Shown here: positions 61,401 through 64,000 of the stretch, in pieces
Numbering within the stretch: the stretch's first letter is position 1
Layout: the number at the start of each line of letters is the position of its first letter
Source: Celeribacter ethanolicus
Lineage (GTDB): Bacteria; Pseudomonadota; Alphaproteobacteria; Rhodobacterales; Rhodobacteraceae
DNA length: 64,000 nt
NCBI RefSeq assembly: GCF_001550095.1
Contig: NZ_LRUC01000047.1
Span: 1 to 64,000 of the forward strand
Reading direction: 5' to 3'
Made by a program: the position numbers and the translations under genes
Notes under the pieces: model-generated
The model's input: the letters and a program-made list of their open reading frames with translations, nothing else
What the model was told of the DNA's origin: nothing
Databases searched by the model: none

Positions 61401-61726
61401 TTTTCCATTGCGAAGCCCATAAGCTGCCGCAGTGATGAAAGAGCGCCCCCAGTGCGCCCCTTGAAGATAATTGCAAAGCGCCCGTCCCAAGATGAGATAG
61501 ATTTTACATAAAAACGCCCCTCATAAATCAGTTCGCGCAGAGCGGCGACCACCTGACCACGTTCGGAGCAGGCCACATTTGTCGCGAAAACAGCAAGGCC
61601 TCCCACTTCGTTCGAACCACTCGAGACGGTATTTTGCACGATAGAACTGACCAGCCACTGCAGCTCAGAACGGTTCAAATCATCTACCTGAAGACGTAAT
61701 GGCGCCCAACCAACAGCGCAATAATT
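61397..61726 (-). pseudogene. 5'-truncated fragment of the same toxin-like gene
   Basis: About 105 codons of protein-like text (LQVDDLNRSELQWLVSSIVQ, then RGQVVAALRELIYEGRFYVK and RFAIIFKGRTGGALSSLRQL) end with a TGA at 61397. There is no start codon or ribosome site. Going upstream the frame runs directly into the 3' end of the VIT gene, so the front of the gene has been cut off at about 61726. The final GGAAAAATGA places the stop and the next ATG together; a slip in the A-run would join it to the 60789-61400 frame. It is a remnant of a larger toxin gene. Confidence 0.6.
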
Positions 61727-61727
61727 G

Positions 61728-62429
61728 CTACCCCACCGATACGCCAAAAAGCGCTCCGACCGCAGCTGCCGCTGCCATTGCGAGAGCGCCCCAGAGCGTG
61801 ACCCTCGCAGCGCCCCGAACGACACTAGCGCCGCCGGCGGAGGCGCCCAGACCGCCGAGAACCGCGAGGCCGACGATTGTCAGTGCCGCCACGAATAGCG
61901 CGATCCACGTTTCGGGCGCCAATAGAACGACGATTAGCGGAACGACCGCACCCACAGCGAATGTGAGGGCTGAGACCAGCGCCGCCTGGATCGGGCTGGC
62001 CGTCACTGTCTCGGAGATGCCGAGTTCGTCGCGGGCATGCGATCCGAGCGCGTCGCGTTCGGTCAGCTGGTGGGCCACCTTTTCTGCGAGGTCGCGATCG
62101 AGCCCCCGGTCCACGTAGATCTGGGTGAGCTCCTCGAGCTCCGCCTCGGGCGCTTCCGCCAGCTCGCGGGTCTCGCGGGCAAGATCGGCTTGTTCCGCAT
62201 CAGTTTGGGAACTGACCGAGACGTATTCTCCTGCCGCCATGGACATCGCACCGGCCACGAGGCCAGCCAACCCCGCGATCAGGACCTCAGGCTTTCCGGA
62301 TCCTGCCGCGGCGACACCGACCACGAGGCTCGCGGTCGAGACGAGCCCATCGTTGGCGCCGAGAACGGCGGCCCGCAGCCAGCCGATGCGATGCACCATG
62401 TGGATTTCGGAATGCGAGAGGCGGCTCAT
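61728..62429 (-). CDS. VIT-family Fe/Mn transporter
   Basis: A 233-aa protein of the VIT1/CCC1 family. The first helix has the signature WLRAAVLGANDGLVSTASLV, followed by GLVAGAMSMAAGEYVSVSSQ. An acidic cytosolic segment (LAEAPEAELEELTQIYVDRG, residues about 85-110) corresponds to the metal-binding domain, and three C-terminal helices follow. These proteins move Fe2+ or Mn2+ out of the cytosol. Its ATG overlaps the stop of the P1B ATPase by 4 bp. The stop lies right at the junction with the truncated toxin fragment. Confidence 0.92.
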   Translation of the reverse strand: MSRLSHSEIHMVHRIGWLRAAVLGANDGLVSTASLVVGVAAAGSGKPEVLIAGLAGLVAGAMSMAAGEYVSVSSQTDAEQADLARETRELAEAPEAELEELTQIYVDRGLDRDLAEKVAHQLTERDALGSHARDELGISETVTASPIQAALVSALTFAVGAVVPLIVVLLAPETWIALFVAALTIVGLAVLGGLGASAGGASVVRGAARVTLWGALAMAAAAAVGALFGVSVG

Positions 62430-64000
62430 GGCGTGGCTCCTTGCGCGATGTCATCCTGCGCGGAGGAGACAGCCTTTGGTTCCGGAGTGGTGGGTTTATG
62501 GGGCGCGATGCGCAGCGCGCGGAGGGCGTTCAGGATCACTGCAACGTCGATGACCTCCTGCAGGAGCGCCCCCTGCACCGGAGTAAGATAGCCGAAAGCC
62601 GCCGCGATCATGCCCATGACTGACAGGCCGATCCCGGCGACAACGCTTTCGACAGCGATGCGGCGCGCGCCGCGCGCGATCTCGATCCCTGGCCCGAGCC
62701 GGTCGATACGGTCGACAAGCAGCACGACGTCCGCCGCCTCCGCCGATGCTGCAGTCCCGCGTGCGCCCATCGCTACACCCACATCGGCCGCCGCGAGAGC
62801 CGGCGCGTCGTTGACGCCGTCGCCCACCATCATGACCGGTCCGTGCTTGCGCTCGGAGAGAACCAGCAGCACCTTCTGGTCGGGCGTGAGCCCGGCGCGC
62901 AACCCGTCGAGGCCAAGCCCCTCGGTCACGCGCTCAGCCACGTCCGCGCGGTCGCCGGTGGCGAGCAGGATGCGAATGATCCCCTCCCGCCGCAGCCCGT
63001 CGAGCATCACGCCCGCGCCATCGCGCAGCGGATCGAACATGACAAGGTGCCCCGCCATGTGACCGTCGACCGCCACAGCGACCAGGACCGAACCGGCGGA
63101 AATGGTGGAATGATCGCCCGGCTGGCGCCCCACGCGCGAGGCCACGAAGCCGTCGCCACCGACGATGACCTTCCGGCCCTCGACATGGCCTTCGACGCCT
63201 TCGCCCGGGATCTCGGCCACGTCCGACGGCACGGGCAAGGCGAAGCCCCGCTCCTTCGCGGCGGCGACAATGGCTTGCGCCACCGGATGCTTCGAGGCCT
63301 GGTCGAGCGATGCCGCGAGGCGCAGGATGTCGTCCTCCGCCATGCCGTCGTGGCTGTCGATCGAGACGATCTGCGGGCGGCCGTCGGTCAGCGTGCCAGT
63401 CTTGTCTAGGATCAGCGTTCGGATGCGTGCCATCGTCTCGAGCGGTCCTGCGCCCTTGATCAGCACTCCGAAATGCGCGGCCCGTGACAGACCAGCGACG
63501 AGCGCGACCGGCACAGCAAGGATCAGCGGACAGGGCGTGGCGACGACGAGCACGGCGACGGCCCGGATCGGATCGCCAGTGAACCACCACGCAGCGAAGG
63601 CGATGCTGACCGTGACCGCCAGAAACCCTAGGGACCAACGGTCGGCCAGCCGCGACATCGGCGCCTTGGACGCCTGCGCCTCCCCGACCAGCCGGACGAT
63701 CCCGGCATAGGTGCTGTCCTTGGCTTCTCTCGTCGCCGTCAGGTCGAACGCTTCGCCCGCATTGGTCGAGCCACTCATGGCGTCGGCGCCGTGGGCGAGG
63801 CGCACCGGTAGGGATTCGCCGGTCAGCGCGGAGGTGTCGACGAAGGCCGTCTCCGAGGCCACCATACCATCTACCGGCACCATGTCGCCCTGCCGGATCA
63901 GGAGACGGTCGCCGGGCGCAATGTCGTCGAGCGGGATCTCCTCCAGCCCGCCGTTGCGGTGCCGGGTCGCCGTCCGGGGCACGCGGGAGAGAAGGTCATG
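62426..64000 (-). CDS. P1B-type heavy-metal ATPase with TPC motif, partial
   Basis: The frame is open to the right edge, so the N terminus lies outside; 524 residues are visible. It has the actuator motif ALTGESLPV, the phosphorylation site DKTGTLT (Asp codon at 63404-63406), the ATP-binding SKHPVAQAIV and the hinge MVGDGVNDAPAL. The helix-4 metal motif is ATPCPLILA (TPC, codons at 63530-63538), not CPC, CPH or SPC. The last helix carries QEVIDVAVILNALRAL. TPC is the motif I associate with P1B-5 pumps such as Nia of Sinorhizobium, reported to move Ni and Fe; the hemerythrin domain of some members is absent. The VIT neighbour supports Fe-type substrates. Confidence 0.93.
   Translation of the reverse strand, partial: HDLLSRVPRTATRHRNGGLEEIPLDDIAPGDRLLIRQGDMVPVDGMVASETAFVDTSALTGESLPVRLAHGADAMSGSTNAGEAFDLTATREAKDSTYAGIVRLVGEAQASKAPMSRLADRWSLGFLAVTVSIAFAAWWFTGDPIRAVAVLVVATPCPLILAVPVALVAGLSRAAHFGVLIKGAGPLETMARIRTLILDKTGTLTDGRPQIVSIDSHDGMAEDDILRLAASLDQASKHPVAQAIVAAAKERGFALPVPSDVAEIPGEGVEGHVEGRKVIVGGDGFVASRVGRQPGDHSTISAGSVLVAVAVDGHMAGHLVMFDPLRDGAGVMLDGLRREGIIRILLATGDRADVAERVTEGLGLDGLRAGLTPDQKVLLVLSERKHGPVMMVGDGVNDAPALAAADVGVAMGARGTAASAEAADVVLLVDRIDRLGPGIEIARGARRIAVESVVAGIGLSVMGMIAAAFGYLTPVQGALLQEVIDVAVILNALRALRIAPHKPTTPEPKAVSSAQDDIAQGATP

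Overview
This 64 kb window is high-GC DNA that reads as the chromosome, or a large replicon, of a Rhodobacteraceae-like alphaproteobacterium. The evidence is two complete TRAP transporter operons, MetNIQ, FCD-type GntR, IclR, SorC and LysR regulators, and mostly ATG starts behind GGAGG-type ribosome binding sites. I see no tRNA, rRNA, CRISPR array, intact insertion sequence or replication origin. The window is a string of accessory and catabolic modules rather than core genome.

Layout. (1) 1-7.0 kb: a type VI secretion effector island. On the plus strand are the end of vgrG, a DUF4123 adaptor, an unknown Cys/His-rich protein, a PAAR spike tip and a second DUF4123 adaptor. Converging on them are a GAD-like/Tdi1-type protein, a lipoprotein and a DUF2235 (Tle1-like) phospholipase, each overlapping the next by 4 bp. 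(2) 7.3-11.3 kb: a decayed nucleoside or amine uptake cluster. Nucleoside hydrolase, a BMP-type binding protein and an M20 peptidase are broken, while a GntR regulator between them is intact. (3) 11.6-27 kb: a cell-surface region with an XRE regulator, a giant 2402-aa DUF11-repeat protein overlapping a 1201-aa outer-membrane barrel protein, and an autotransporter with two near-identical 279-bp repeats. (4) 27-35.5 kb: ortB-ortA-ord (the lower part of the clostridial ornithine pathway) with a TRAP transporter, a LysR regulator and an M81 peptidase. (5) 35.8-45.2 kb: a sugar or signal-sugar locus with a SorC regulator, class II aldolase, LsrK-like FGGY kinase, 2-hydroxyacid dehydrogenase, VOC protein and ABC importer, with AT-rich operator-like repeats upstream of both operons. 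(6) 45.6-48.4 kb: a Cys-nucleophile alpha/beta hydrolase, an AraC regulator and a GST. (7) 48.5-56.2 kb: an aromatic meta-cleavage locus with a TRAP transporter, extradiol dioxygenase, MhpA-like hydroxylase, FAH-family hydrolase, IclR regulator and a CMD-family protein. (8) 56.6-59.2 kb: metNIQ methionine import. (9) 60-61.7 kb: remains of a membrane toxin with a candidate multi-pass immunity protein. (10) 61.7-64 kb: a VIT-family metal transporter and a P1B ATPase with a TPC motif that runs off the window.

Taken together, the organism looks like a versatile heterotroph that imports carboxylates, sugars and aromatic acids, carries contact-dependent weapons, and invests in large surface proteins. 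The most novel parts are the Ort/Ord-TRAP cluster without an ornithine aminomutase, the LsrK-like locus with its shared operator candidates, the coupled DUF11/barrel pair, and the unassigned T6SS cargo protein.
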